DNA of 11,891 nt from Candidatus Magasanikbacteria bacterium RIFOXYD12_FULL_33_17 (GTDB taxonomy: Bacteria > Patescibacteriota > Patescibacteriia > Magasanikbacterales > UBA922): contig MFRB01000046.1 of the NCBI GenBank assembly GCA_001783255.1, positions 1 to 11,891 of the forward strand, read 5' to 3'. Under the pieces are notes generated by a model that was given only the letters and a program-made list of their open reading frames with translations, was not told the origin of the DNA and did not search any database. The translations under genes and the position numbers were made by a program. How positions within the stretch are numbered: position 1 is the stretch's first letter; the number at the start of each line of letters is the position of its first letter. Positions 1 through 6,145 of the stretch are shown one piece after another.

Positions 1-78
1 ACTAAAAAAAGAATGAATTTTACAGGTAAACTAAAAACTGCCAAATACCTAAATATTGTTCCTGAAGAAGTAAAATAA
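1..78 (+). CDS. C-terminal fragment of an unidentified protein
   Basis: An open frame enters from the left edge and ends at the TAA at 76-78, giving the last 25 residues of a protein (ending NIVPEEVK). The tail is lysine-rich and has no diagnostic motif, so I cannot name the product. A rho-independent terminator begins 7 nt after the stop, which supports this frame being the real end of a plus-strand gene. Confidence 0.55.
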   Translation, partial: TKKRMNFTGKLKTAKYLNIVPEEVK

Positions 79-84
79 AAATTC

Positions 85-115
85 AAAAAATCCTCTAGAT
101 AATAGAGGGTTTTTT
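85..115 (+). terminator. Rho-independent terminator after the first gene
   Basis: CCTCTA (92-97) pairs with TAGAGG (103-108) around a 5-nt loop. The stem extends outward through one T-G pair into A6/T6, and a T-run follows at 110-115. The A-tract on the left arm could let it work on both strands, but only the plus-strand gene ends here. Confidence 0.8.
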
Positions 116-132
116 ATTGTTTGAGAGATTTG

Positions 133-141
133 TGATACAAT
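133..141 (+). promoter_or_regulatory. Probable extended -10 promoter for the M50-like gene
   Basis: TGA-TACAAT is an extended -10 box lying after the terminator at 85-115 and about 75 nt before the ATG at 215. No good -35 hexamer lies at the right spacing, only T-rich sequence around 113-118, so the extended TG would have to compensate. The leader from about 148 to 214 holds no structure that I recognise. Confidence 0.4.
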
Positions 142-214
142 GAAATAAGCAGAGTCAGCAGATACAGCAAACTCAGCTATTTAACAGTCAAATCCGTTAT
201 CTGAATCCATCAAT

Positions 215-1012
215 ATGCAAACATTTTTCCTCACTCTTCTCCAAGCAGTCTTAATCCAACTCACAGCCCTCTTCGGAATATTTTTCATCATTGGTTTCTT
301 CCAATCTATAATTCAACAAAAAACATTAGAAAATTATCAACGCAGTCTGGGCTGGAAAGGAATACTCTGGACAGCCTGGATGGGTACACCGATTCACGAG
401 ATGGGACATTATTTTTTTGCCAAAGTATTTCATCATCGGATAGATAGTGTCCGCATATTTGAACCAAATGCTGAATCTGGCAATCTAGGTCATGTCAGTC
501 ATTCTTACAATACCAAAAGTATTTATCAGAAGCTCGGCAACTTTTTTATCGGAGCTGGTCCCATGATTTTTGGTTCAATTGTCCTTGTCATTTTTCTCTA
601 TTTCTTCGTACCAAATGCCAAAGAAATCTTCAATCCCCTTTTTGCTAGTTTCCATAATCCTTTAGAATTTTTGACAGCAATTTATGAGAGTCTAAAAAAT
701 CTCTTTGCAATAGACAATATCAGCCAATGGAACTTCTGGCTATTCTTCTATTTATCTCTCGCTGTAGCCTCTCACATGGCGCCTAGCAAGCCAGATAGAC
801 GTGGAATGTGGAGTGGATTCTTCTGGATTGTACTTTTGCTTATTATTATCAACCTTATTACTCTTTTACTCGGAGTAGACATTACAAAATATGTTTTGAA
901 TCTTAGTCAATTTTTGGGACTTTTTGTATCAATATTTTTTTATGGTTTGCTTTTGTCTTTTTTGCACTTTTTGATTTCGGTGGTGATTTTAATAGTATTT
1001 AGGAGAAGATAA
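215..1012 (+). CDS. M50-like intramembrane metalloprotease
   Basis: This is a 265-residue polytopic membrane protein. It has hydrophobic segments at about residues 5-33, 110-132, 172-190, 204-222 and 235-262. HEMGH (His61, Glu62, His65) is the HExxH zinc motif and follows a hydrophobic, Pro-containing stretch. GAGP (113-116) is the glycine-rich turn typical of M50 proteins. APSKPD (189-194) fits the distal Pro-Asp motif that supplies the third zinc ligand, Asp194. In known M50 families this architecture cleaves substrates within or beside the membrane, in regulated proteolysis or protein quality control; the substrate here is unknown. The start at 215 is the first ATG and has no Shine-Dalgarno. 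The gene converges on the minus-strand cluster with only 5 nt between the two stop codons. It could be a non-proteolytic relative, but the ligands look intact. Confidence 0.72.
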   Translation: MQTFFLTLLQAVLIQLTALFGIFFIIGFFQSIIQQKTLENYQRSLGWKGILWTAWMGTPIHEMGHYFFAKVFHHRIDSVRIFEPNAESGNLGHVSHSYNTKSIYQKLGNFFIGAGPMIFGSIVLVIFLYFFVPNAKEIFNPLFASFHNPLEFLTAIYESLKNLFAIDNISQWNFWLFFYLSLAVASHMAPSKPDRRGMWSGFFWIVLLLIIINLITLLLGVDITKYVLNLSQFLGLFVSIFFYGLLLSFLHFLISVVILIVFRRR

Positions 1013-1017
1013 AAATT

Positions 1018-1383
1018 TTATTTTATTATTGTAATTAATACACTTAAAAAAGTAAGAAAAAGAGAAACGCCAGCAAAAATTAAAGCATATATACTATTTT
1101 TTTCCGCATGATCTAAACCTTTATAATTTACAGCCGCCATAATTCCTTTCTCATTCAGTGTATAATAATGAACATTAGGATTTACAGAATCATTATTATA
1201 AAAAAGCTCAATAAACTTACGATCTGAATCTGAAGTTGTCAAAAAAATCTTTCTTATCCATTGTTCTTGTTTAAAATTTAATTGAAAAGTTTTATTCATG
1301 TCTTCCCAACTAAAACCGCTTTCTTGTTTATCATGAGCCCATAAAAGAACCCTTATATACAAATCTTCTTTTGTTTTTTTCAT
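1018..1383 (-). CDS. Small protein with C-terminal membrane segment, possible winged-helix N-terminus
   Basis: This 121-residue protein is not recognised by name. Residues 1-95 are charged and look helical, with a stretch at 72-85 (HYYTLNEKGIMAAV) that resembles the wing and last helix of a winged-helix fold. Residues 98-120 are a single strong transmembrane helix followed by one lysine, so this would be a tail-anchored protein with its N-terminal domain in the cytoplasm. It is the last gene of the five-gene cluster, beginning 5 nt after the stop of the histidine-phosphatase-like gene, and its leader (AATTAAAAAAT-ATG) matches those of its neighbours. In a defence operon a small membrane protein could be an effector or a sensor, but nothing in the sequence proves that. 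Expression is probably from the promoter at 5034-5062. Confidence 0.7.
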   Translation of the reverse strand: MKKTKEDLYIRVLLWAHDKQESGFSWEDMNKTFQLNFKQEQWIRKIFLTTSDSDRKFIELFYNNDSVNPNVHYYTLNEKGIMAAVNYKGLDHAEKNSIYALIFAGVSLFLTFLSVLITIIK

Positions 1384-1388
1384 ATTTT

Positions 1389-1916
1389 TTAATTAAGAAT
1401 ATACTTCCAACCAGGCTTCCAAGACTTTGTCTTTCTCCAATCTTCTAACAAAACTTGTTTCCAAGATTTTTCGTTCATTATTTTTTCAAAAGATAATTGA
1501 GGAATACGATGTGTTACTATCGCTATTGTTTTACCATCATATTTTTTCTTCACATCATCCAAAAAATCTTGAATTCTTTTTTCAACCTGCAAATACGATT
1601 CTCCACCACCTTCAAAAGGTGTTTCAAGATTTAGTTCATCATCAATTTTGTTTGCGATACCAACGTTAATTTCACGCAATCTTTTATCTTGAATCATTAA
1701 TATGTTTCTATCACCAAACATTATTTCAGCAGTTTGTACAGCTCTTGTAAAATCTGAAGTAATCACCAAATCGAAATCTTGATTTTTTACTAAGTTCCCT
1801 TGATTTGTTGCCTGTTCAATTCCTAAAGTTGATAAAGGATAATCAATATTATCTACCAATTCTTTTTCATTTGCTTCTGTAGAACCGTGAGCAAAATATA
1901 CTATTTTTATTGACAT
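1389..1916 (-). CDS. Histidine phosphatase superfamily protein with altered RHG motif
   Basis: This 175-residue protein has the layout of the phosphoglycerate-mutase-like (histidine phosphatase) family. The N-terminal strand ends in YFAHGSTEAN, with the phospho-acceptor His at position 10. TSDFTRAVQTA (53-63) contains the second phosphate-binding Arg58. LREINVG (80-86) carries the acidic residue Glu82, and IVTH (133-136) gives the second catalytic His136. The usual motif is RHG; here residue 9 is Ala, so one of the two phosphate-clamping arginines is missing. Activity may be weak, altered or lost. At 175 residues it is slightly shorter than typical members. The substrate cannot be read from the sequence. 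It begins 11 nt after the DUF262-HNH stop, with the same A/T-rich leader as that gene, so it is probably cotranscribed with the restriction genes, though it could be a housekeeping passenger. Confidence 0.85.
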   Translation of the reverse strand: MSIKIVYFAHGSTEANEKELVDNIDYPLSTLGIEQATNQGNLVKNQDFDLVITSDFTRAVQTAEIMFGDRNILMIQDKRLREINVGIANKIDDELNLETPFEGGGESYLQVEKRIQDFLDDVKKKYDGKTIAIVTHRIPQLSFEKIMNEKSWKQVLLEDWRKTKSWKPGWKYILN

Positions 1917-1927
1917 AATAATTTTTT

Positions 1928-3031
1928 TTACACTCCAGACTTTCTTCTATTACATTCTTTACACAACATCTGACAATTTAGAGCAATAGTTTTTCCACCA
2001 TCATGCCAAGGTTTGATATGATCTGCTTCCATTTCTCCAATTGAAAATTCTTTTTTACATGCTGGACAAAAACCATTTTGTCGTTCGTATGCTTCACGCT
2101 TCATGTTTGGTGTAAATGCACGAATAGAAAGATATCTTTCTTTTCTAGTTAGTACATAAGGATAAATACCAGACTTTTTTGTTACGTCTTCATCTTGCAT
2201 CAATTCTTTTATTTCTATTTCTAATTTTTCAGCATCAAGTTTTTTATTTTTAAATTCGTTATAAAGTTCGCCCCAATTCACACCAGACATTTCTTTGCGG
2301 TAATTTGTAAAAGTTTTACGTACCCAAGTAATAACATCTTGAAAATAATTCCATAATTCATCTGCATTTTCATCATGTTGATGCTTCGCCATGTATTCTT
2401 CAATCTCTTCATTATTTATCCAAAAAATTGCAGTCTCTAAATATTCTTGACGAATAGGTGAACCAGATACTAACTGTCCGCCGTCATGAGCTAATAAATA
2501 TGCAGCACAATTTGTTTTACTAAATTTCAATTTTGCATCAGAAAGCCAAGGTCCAGTATAGACAGCATTTCGTAGTTCTTGAGGAAATAATTTTTCACCT
2601 GCAATATTGATAATTTTGAACCAATCAAGTTTTTCTTTATCAGTTCCTTCACAATGATAAATCATGAGTTCATAATTCAAAATCTGTTCTTGTTCTTCTT
2701 TTGTTAAATTATGAAAATGAGCAGTTCTGCCACTAAATTCAACAGAAAAATCTCCATTTACATATTGAGCGATACTGATTGTACGTTGTTGTCCATCTAA
2801 CACTTCAAAATTCCCGTCTTCTTTTTTTACCCAATACATCACATTGAGAGGAAAACCATTTTTAACAGTATTTATTACTTCATCTCGTTGTTTGCCACTA
2901 TAAACAAATTCACGTTGATATTTTGGACGAATATCTAGTTTGCCACCAAAAGCAGACACCCCTTCTTCTTCACTGTCTTTGTAATCTTTTACAACTTCTG
3001 ATATTTTTATTTTATGTAAATCGATCTTCAT
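1928..3031 (-). CDS. DUF262-HNH endonuclease, restriction-type
   Basis: This 367-residue protein has two recognisable parts. The N-terminal DUF262 domain (ParB/Srx-like fold, as in the GmrS part of GmrSD) shows PKYQREFVYSGKQR and the hallmark LDGQQRT, with DGQQR at residues 79-83. The C-terminal HNH nuclease (about 320-364) has the zinc cysteines CPAC (322, 325) and CKEC (357, 360) around ADHIKPWHDGG (Asp337, His338, His343) and Asn352. DUF262 domains bind and hydrolyse nucleotides in the type IV enzymes GmrSD and BrxU; here the domain would gate an HNH DNA cutter. I start it at the ATG at 3031. A TTG at 3058 would add 9 residues but overlaps the upstream gene, whereas the ATG has the same AAAAATAAT leader as its neighbours. 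The EcoRI-type methylase two genes upstream suggests a modification-sensitive restriction role. Recognition sequence and cofactor are unknown. Confidence 0.9.
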   Translation of the reverse strand: MKIDLHKIKISEVVKDYKDSEEEGVSAFGGKLDIRPKYQREFVYSGKQRDEVINTVKNGFPLNVMYWVKKEDGNFEVLDGQQRTISIAQYVNGDFSVEFSGRTAHFHNLTKEEQEQILNYELMIYHCEGTDKEKLDWFKIINIAGEKLFPQELRNAVYTGPWLSDAKLKFSKTNCAAYLLAHDGGQLVSGSPIRQEYLETAIFWINNEEIEEYMAKHQHDENADELWNYFQDVITWVRKTFTNYRKEMSGVNWGELYNEFKNKKLDAEKLEIEIKELMQDEDVTKKSGIYPYVLTRKERYLSIRAFTPNMKREAYERQNGFCPACKKEFSIGEMEADHIKPWHDGGKTIALNCQMLCKECNRRKSGV

Positions 3032-3042
3032 ATTATTTTTAA

Positions 3043-3948
3043 TTATTTCTGAATACAATGTTGAAAAAATATCATTGCTAAATTTAATATTGTTCTAGCG
3101 TTTTGTTCCGTGGCATATCCCTTTTTAGGATGAGCAATACTAGTTTCTTGTCTTTCTTTTGCAAAGATAGATTCGATATTATCGAAGATTTGTTTAGTAA
3201 ACGAATCATCATCTATTAGTCCTTTTTTTTGGGCCTCAACAATTAAAGGGGAAATATTTCCTTTTCCTGTTTTTCCAGTATTTAAAATCTGCAAAAATGC
3301 CTGAACAGCTGATATAGTATTTGTTACAGAATTACTATAGCCTTGTGGAGAATTTTTTCTATATTCAGAAAATGCATCTGCTAATATCACATTTACTTCT
3401 TTCCATTTTGAGTCTGATAGAAAAGATAAAACTGGTTCATAAATCTCGTTTACAATTTTTTCCTCCTGTTTAGGAATGAATTGATCTTCGACCATTAATA
3501 TATCTAAAGCAAATTGATTTGATATATCATTAAAACAATTTTTGAATTTATCACGATGTTGGTAATAATTGGAATTATCTAATTCATTTACATAGTATGA
3601 TAAAAGCTCATACGAAATTTCTTTTGGTTTATTTAAAAAAATATTCCAAAAATCACTATGTGTACATGTCATACAACAATTATTCAAAGTGCTGTATTCA
3701 CGATGTGGTCCACCATGATTTAGTGTTTCAGGACAAAAGTTATTCGCTTTATTTGCATCACTAAATTCTCTTATGGCGTTATGAACATATAGTTTTTGAT
3801 TAGAATCTGTAAACCATCCCTTATTTATAAAATTTTTAAGAATTATTTTTCGTTCTTTTTCATCACAATCACTCAATGAACGCATGTTAAGATTTGGTGT
3901 AAGAAATTTCTTAGATTCTTGATTTGTTTGACTCCAAAGTTTGAACAT
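3043..3948 (-). CDS. Abi_C/HEPN-like protein with N-terminal cysteine cluster
   Basis: This 301-residue protein is cytosolic, with no signal peptide or membrane helix. The N-terminal half has a Cys/His-rich patch (Cys72, His78, His82, Cys91, Cys92, Cys95, His97) that could hold zinc. The C-terminal part (about 175-300) is helical and ends in ERQETSIAH followed by ARTILNLAMIFFQH. This looks like the C-terminal domain of abortive-infection proteins (Abi_C, HEPN superfamily). Arg266 and His273 give an R-x6-H motif, within the R-x4-6-H range of HEPN ribonucleases. Family knowledge suggests an RNA-cutting or RNA-binding toxin-like role; for this protein that is inference. It sits 2 nt after the methylase stop and 11 nt before the DUF262-HNH ATG, so it is embedded in the restriction operon. 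I do not recognise the N-terminal domain. The domain call is moderate; the reading frame is secure. Confidence 0.75.
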   Translation of the reverse strand: MFKLWSQTNQESKKFLTPNLNMRSLSDCDEKERKIILKNFINKGWFTDSNQKLYVHNAIREFSDANKANNFCPETLNHGGPHREYSTLNNCCMTCTHSDFWNIFLNKPKEISYELLSYYVNELDNSNYYQHRDKFKNCFNDISNQFALDILMVEDQFIPKQEEKIVNEIYEPVLSFLSDSKWKEVNVILADAFSEYRKNSPQGYSNSVTNTISAVQAFLQILNTGKTGKGNISPLIVEAQKKGLIDDDSFTKQIFDNIESIFAKERQETSIAHPKKGYATEQNARTILNLAMIFFQHCIQK

Positions 3949-3950
3949 AA

Positions 3951-5000
3951 TTATTTTTGTGGTTTTTTATTTTTAATTACTATTCTTGAAAAAACAGCCT
4001 TGCCATTTATATTACAAGTATGTGAGTGCCTCTGTCTGACATTTTCATTTGTTTTTTGACTATTAAATAAAGTATATCTATTCAAAAGATCAATTATTTC
4101 AAATTGATTTGGGTCATATTTACCTAAAAAAGTTATTGGTACTCCCATTTCTTCATTATAGTCTTGCGGGATTTCTGCAACTTTTGAAACATTGATAGCA
4201 TCATAATTATCATACTTAGGATATTCAGATGGATTATACTTTTTATATAAAGTTAACTTTTCATTTTTCTTTTCTATGTATAAATTTGTAAACCACCCGA
4301 CATTACCAAAATTTTGTATTGAACCATCTGGTTTAAAAAACTGCTTAACTTTATTATATCCAAGCCAGATCTTATTCTCTTTGATAAATTCAAAAATTCC
4401 TTTATATTTGATAGCGTTATCATTTCCAATAATCAAAAACTTTTTATCATACTCAACCAACTGTGCGACATATTCTCTAAACAATGAAAAAGGTGGATTG
4501 GTAACCACAATGTCAGCTTGTTTAAGTAGCTCTATACTTTCTTCACTTCTAAAATCTCCATCACCTTCTATTGGCGCCCACTCATTATTTTTATTTGCTT
4601 TTAGTTGTTCAGCTACATCACGCAAATCAAAAGCACCATTACCATCAAGATCACCAACTTCATTTATAATAAATTTATTAGCATTTGTTTTTGGACGGCC
4701 TTTTACAGGAACAAGTGTTTTGTCATCACCAAATAAGCCTAATTGAGTATTGGCAATTGGTGATGGTTTGTAACTTGTAGCAATAAGTCTTTTCAAACCA
4801 AGTGCATTGAAATTACTAGCAAAATATTTGAAGAAGTTGCTCTCAAAAGGATCGTCACAATTGCAATATACTACTTTGCCACGAAATTGTTCTTTATAGT
4901 GTTTCAATTCTTTTTCAATATCAACAAGCTGAGTGTAAAACTCGTCTTTTTTGGCTTTGTTAGCTTTGTGAAGATTTGAATTTGAAGATGTTTTTGCCAT
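3951..5000 (-). CDS. EcoRI-family adenine-specific DNA methyltransferase
   Basis: This 349-residue protein matches the M.EcoRI-type N6-adenine methylases. KKDEFYTQL near residues 17-25 and VVYCNCDDP (43-51) form the AdoMet-binding side. DIVVTNPPFSLF (163-174) contains the catalytic motif IV NPPF (Asn168-Phe171). FLIIGNDNAI and FGNVGWFTNLYI follow, as is usual in the family. It would methylate adenine in host DNA and protect it from a partner nuclease. No EcoRI-type endonuclease is next to it; the likely partner is the DUF262-HNH protein two genes downstream. GDLDGNGAFDLRD (116-128) is an EF-hand- or dockerin-like acidic loop between the AdoMet region and motif IV. This is the first gene of the five-gene cluster, 34 nt downstream of a good -10 box. 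The ATG at 5000 is preceded by TATAAATAAT and no Shine-Dalgarno. Target specificity cannot be read from the sequence. Confidence 0.92.
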   Translation of the reverse strand: MAKTSSNSNLHKANKAKKDEFYTQLVDIEKELKHYKEQFRGKVVYCNCDDPFESNFFKYFASNFNALGLKRLIATSYKPSPIANTQLGLFGDDKTLVPVKGRPKTNANKFIINEVGDLDGNGAFDLRDVAEQLKANKNNEWAPIEGDGDFRSEESIELLKQADIVVTNPPFSLFREYVAQLVEYDKKFLIIGNDNAIKYKGIFEFIKENKIWLGYNKVKQFFKPDGSIQNFGNVGWFTNLYIEKKNEKLTLYKKYNPSEYPKYDNYDAINVSKVAEIPQDYNEEMGVPITFLGKYDPNQFEIIDLLNRYTLFNSQKTNENVRQRHSHTCNINGKAVFSRIVIKNKKPQK

Positions 5001-5033
5001 ATTATTTATAAAATATCCATGTTTACATTTATA

Positions 5034-5062
5034 AATATAGCAAAAATCCCCCCAAAAGTAAA
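5034..5062 (-). promoter_or_regulatory. Promoter of the methylase-led operon
   Basis: Read on the minus strand, TTTACT (-35, 5057-5062) is followed by a 17-nt spacer containing G6 and then TGC-TATATT (extended -10, box at 5034-5039). Transcription would begin roughly 27 nt before the ATG at 5000. This is the only convincing promoter upstream of the five closely packed genes that run to 1018. Confidence 0.65.
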
Positions 5063-5071
5063 ATCAAAATC

Positions 5072-5137
5072 AAATTCACGCCAAAACAACAATATCACGT
5101 GAATTTATCCCAAAAAATAGCAAAATTCACGCCAAAA
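5072..5137 (+). repeat. Two direct and one inverted copy of an AAATTCACG element (possible operator)
   Basis: AAATTCACGCCAAAA occurs at 5072-5086 and again at 5123-5137, and its core occurs inverted as CGTGAATTT at 5098-5106. Spacing is 51 nt between the direct copies. The array lies just upstream of the methylase promoter and downstream of the BRO-N gene's terminator, where an activator or repressor of the operon would bind. A related perfect palindrome, TTCACGTGAA, lies inside the BRO-N gene at 5623-5632. Confidence 0.6.
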
Positions 5138-5140
5138 AAC

Positions 5141-5167
5141 AAAAAAACCGCTCTTTCAAGCAGTTTT
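5141..5167 (-). terminator. Rho-independent terminator of the BRO-N/DinD gene
   Basis: On the minus strand AAAACTGCTT pairs with GAGCGGTTTT (two G-T pairs) around a GAAA tetraloop, followed by a T7 run. It begins 11 nt after the stop at 5179. Almost the same hairpin recurs at 10588-10611. Confidence 0.85.
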
Positions 5168-5178
5168 CTTCTTTCATT

Positions 5179-6012
5179 TTACTTCAAAGATTTCTTAGAT
5201 TTTCCACTGGCTAAAAAATTTTCACCAGTAACTACCGATTTGCCAGTTTTTTTCTCCAAAGCTCGACGAGCATCTTTGGCTATTTTGCCACCTTTTTTTG
5301 CTGGCACTTTGTTTTGTTTCAGTCCTTCGGCATTTGTACTATCAGCAATTTGACGAGTAGATAATTCTGCTAAAGCTGTAAAAATCAACTCAGCTTCTGT
5401 CATATGATCTCGCAAATTTTGAGTTTTGAGTCCTTTTAGATTCTTGTGATCTTTCACTGATAAATCTGCCCATTCTTCATGAATAATGTTGGTAAGTATA
5501 GCGAACTCATCGCCTTTTTTTACATCATGTTCACTCCAATAATCAGTCAACTTGTTTCTGGTCTCTTGTCCCATCATTCTTTGTTGGATCCATTTGTCGC
5601 TTCGTCCTTGCTTTTGCCAATATTCACGTGAACGATTGAGAGCTCTTTCGGGGTCTGTCATTTCTTGCATTCTTTCGTAACCAACTTTTGCTAACCAAAT
5701 TTTAAAAGGTTCAGCTTTGGGTGAAGGAATTGATTGGATTATACGAAGCAAATCTTCTGTAGAAAAAGAGTCTGTTTTCCTTTGTTTTCCATCTGGAGCA
5801 GTCATCTTCAACTGTACGATTTTTTCGTACACTTCACTACCTTCTTTTTTTAGTTTACTTTTTAAATCACTCCAATATCGTCTTGGGATACTAGTATTAG
5901 TTAAAATTTCGATAACATCAATAATGGAAAAATACCATATTTCTTTTTTTTCGTCGTAAATACGACGGACTTTGAAATTTTCAAAGATAGCCAAGGAAGT
6001 TTTATTTTTCAT
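5179..6012 (-). CDS. BRO-N domain protein with DinD-like C-terminus
   Basis: This 277-residue soluble, basic protein has an N-terminal BRO-N domain (about 7-112), as in phage antirepressors. Typical features are WYFSIIDVIEIL, YWSDLKSKL, VQLKMTAPDGK and LLRIIQSIPSPKAEPFKIWLAKVG. The C-terminal third resembles the DNA-damage-inducible protein DinD: AELIFTALAELSTRQIA, then GGKIAKDARRALE and TGKSVVTGENFL within residues 241-267. BRO-N domains bind DNA; E. coli DinD is an SOS-induced inhibitor of RecA filaments. A role in the DNA-damage or phage response is therefore plausible but inferred. I start it at the ATG at 6012; a TTG at 6051 would extend it by 13 residues into the promoter. It has its own promoter and terminator, so it neighbours the methylase operon without being part of it. 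The middle region (about 115-200) has no named domain. Confidence 0.87.
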   Translation of the reverse strand: MKNKTSLAIFENFKVRRIYDEKKEIWYFSIIDVIEILTNTSIPRRYWSDLKSKLKKEGSEVYEKIVQLKMTAPDGKQRKTDSFSTEDLLRIIQSIPSPKAEPFKIWLAKVGYERMQEMTDPERALNRSREYWQKQGRSDKWIQQRMMGQETRNKLTDYWSEHDVKKGDEFAILTNIIHEEWADLSVKDHKNLKGLKTQNLRDHMTEAELIFTALAELSTRQIADSTNAEGLKQNKVPAKKGGKIAKDARRALEKKTGKSVVTGENFLASGKSKKSLK

Positions 6013-6041
6013 ATTTTTAAAATATAAATAATGATATATAT

Positions 6042-6069
6042 AATATATCAAAATTTAGTAATTTTGTAA
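6042..6069 (-). promoter_or_regulatory. Promoter of the BRO-N/DinD gene
   Basis: On the minus strand TTACAA (6064-6069), a 16-nt spacer, then TGA-TATATT (box at 6042-6047) gives a sigma70-type promoter with an extended -10, 29 nt before the ATG at 6012. I see no LexA-type palindrome around it. Confidence 0.6.
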
Positions 6070-6073
6070 AAAA

Positions 6074-6102
6074 CAAAAAATCACCTTTTTGAGATGATTT
6101 TT
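6074..6102 (-). terminator. Terminator of the SH3b-protein gene (repeat copy A)
   Basis: On the minus strand AAAAATCATCT (plus 6092-6102) pairs with AGGTGATTTTT (plus 6076-6086) around a 5-nt loop, giving an 11-bp stem with one T-G pair and a T-run. It forms the distal half of a ~70-nt element that recurs at 7171-7240. Confidence 0.82.
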
Positions 6103-6143
6103 GCTAAAAAAATTTTCAGTTGGTGACAATTTGTCACCGACTC
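6074..6143 (-). repeat. Palindrome-plus-terminator element, copy A
   Basis: It contains, in minus-strand order, the perfect palindrome GGTGACA-N3-TGTCACC (6122-6138), the spacer CTGAAAATTTTTTT and the terminator hairpin at 6076-6102. It starts within a few bases of the TAG stop of the gene at 6146. Copy B at 7171-7240 is roughly 85% identical by eye, with one 1-nt gap. Confidence 0.8.
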
Positions 6144-6145
6144 AA

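Noticed and set aside
3032..3058. TTG start at 3058 for the DUF262-HNH gene
   Set aside because: It would overlap the preceding gene by 16 nt. The ATG at 3031 has the same A/T leader as its neighbours, and the DUF262 sequence begins after it.
4276..4746. Open frame on the plus strand opposite the methylase gene, and similar frames opposite other genes
   Set aside because: These are antisense shadows. They are rich in Ser, Leu and Phe, have no domains, and lie opposite clearly functional genes.
6013..6051. TTG start at 6051 for the BRO-N gene
   Set aside because: The extra residues are low-complexity (Ile/Tyr) and run into the promoter. The ATG at 6012 fits better.
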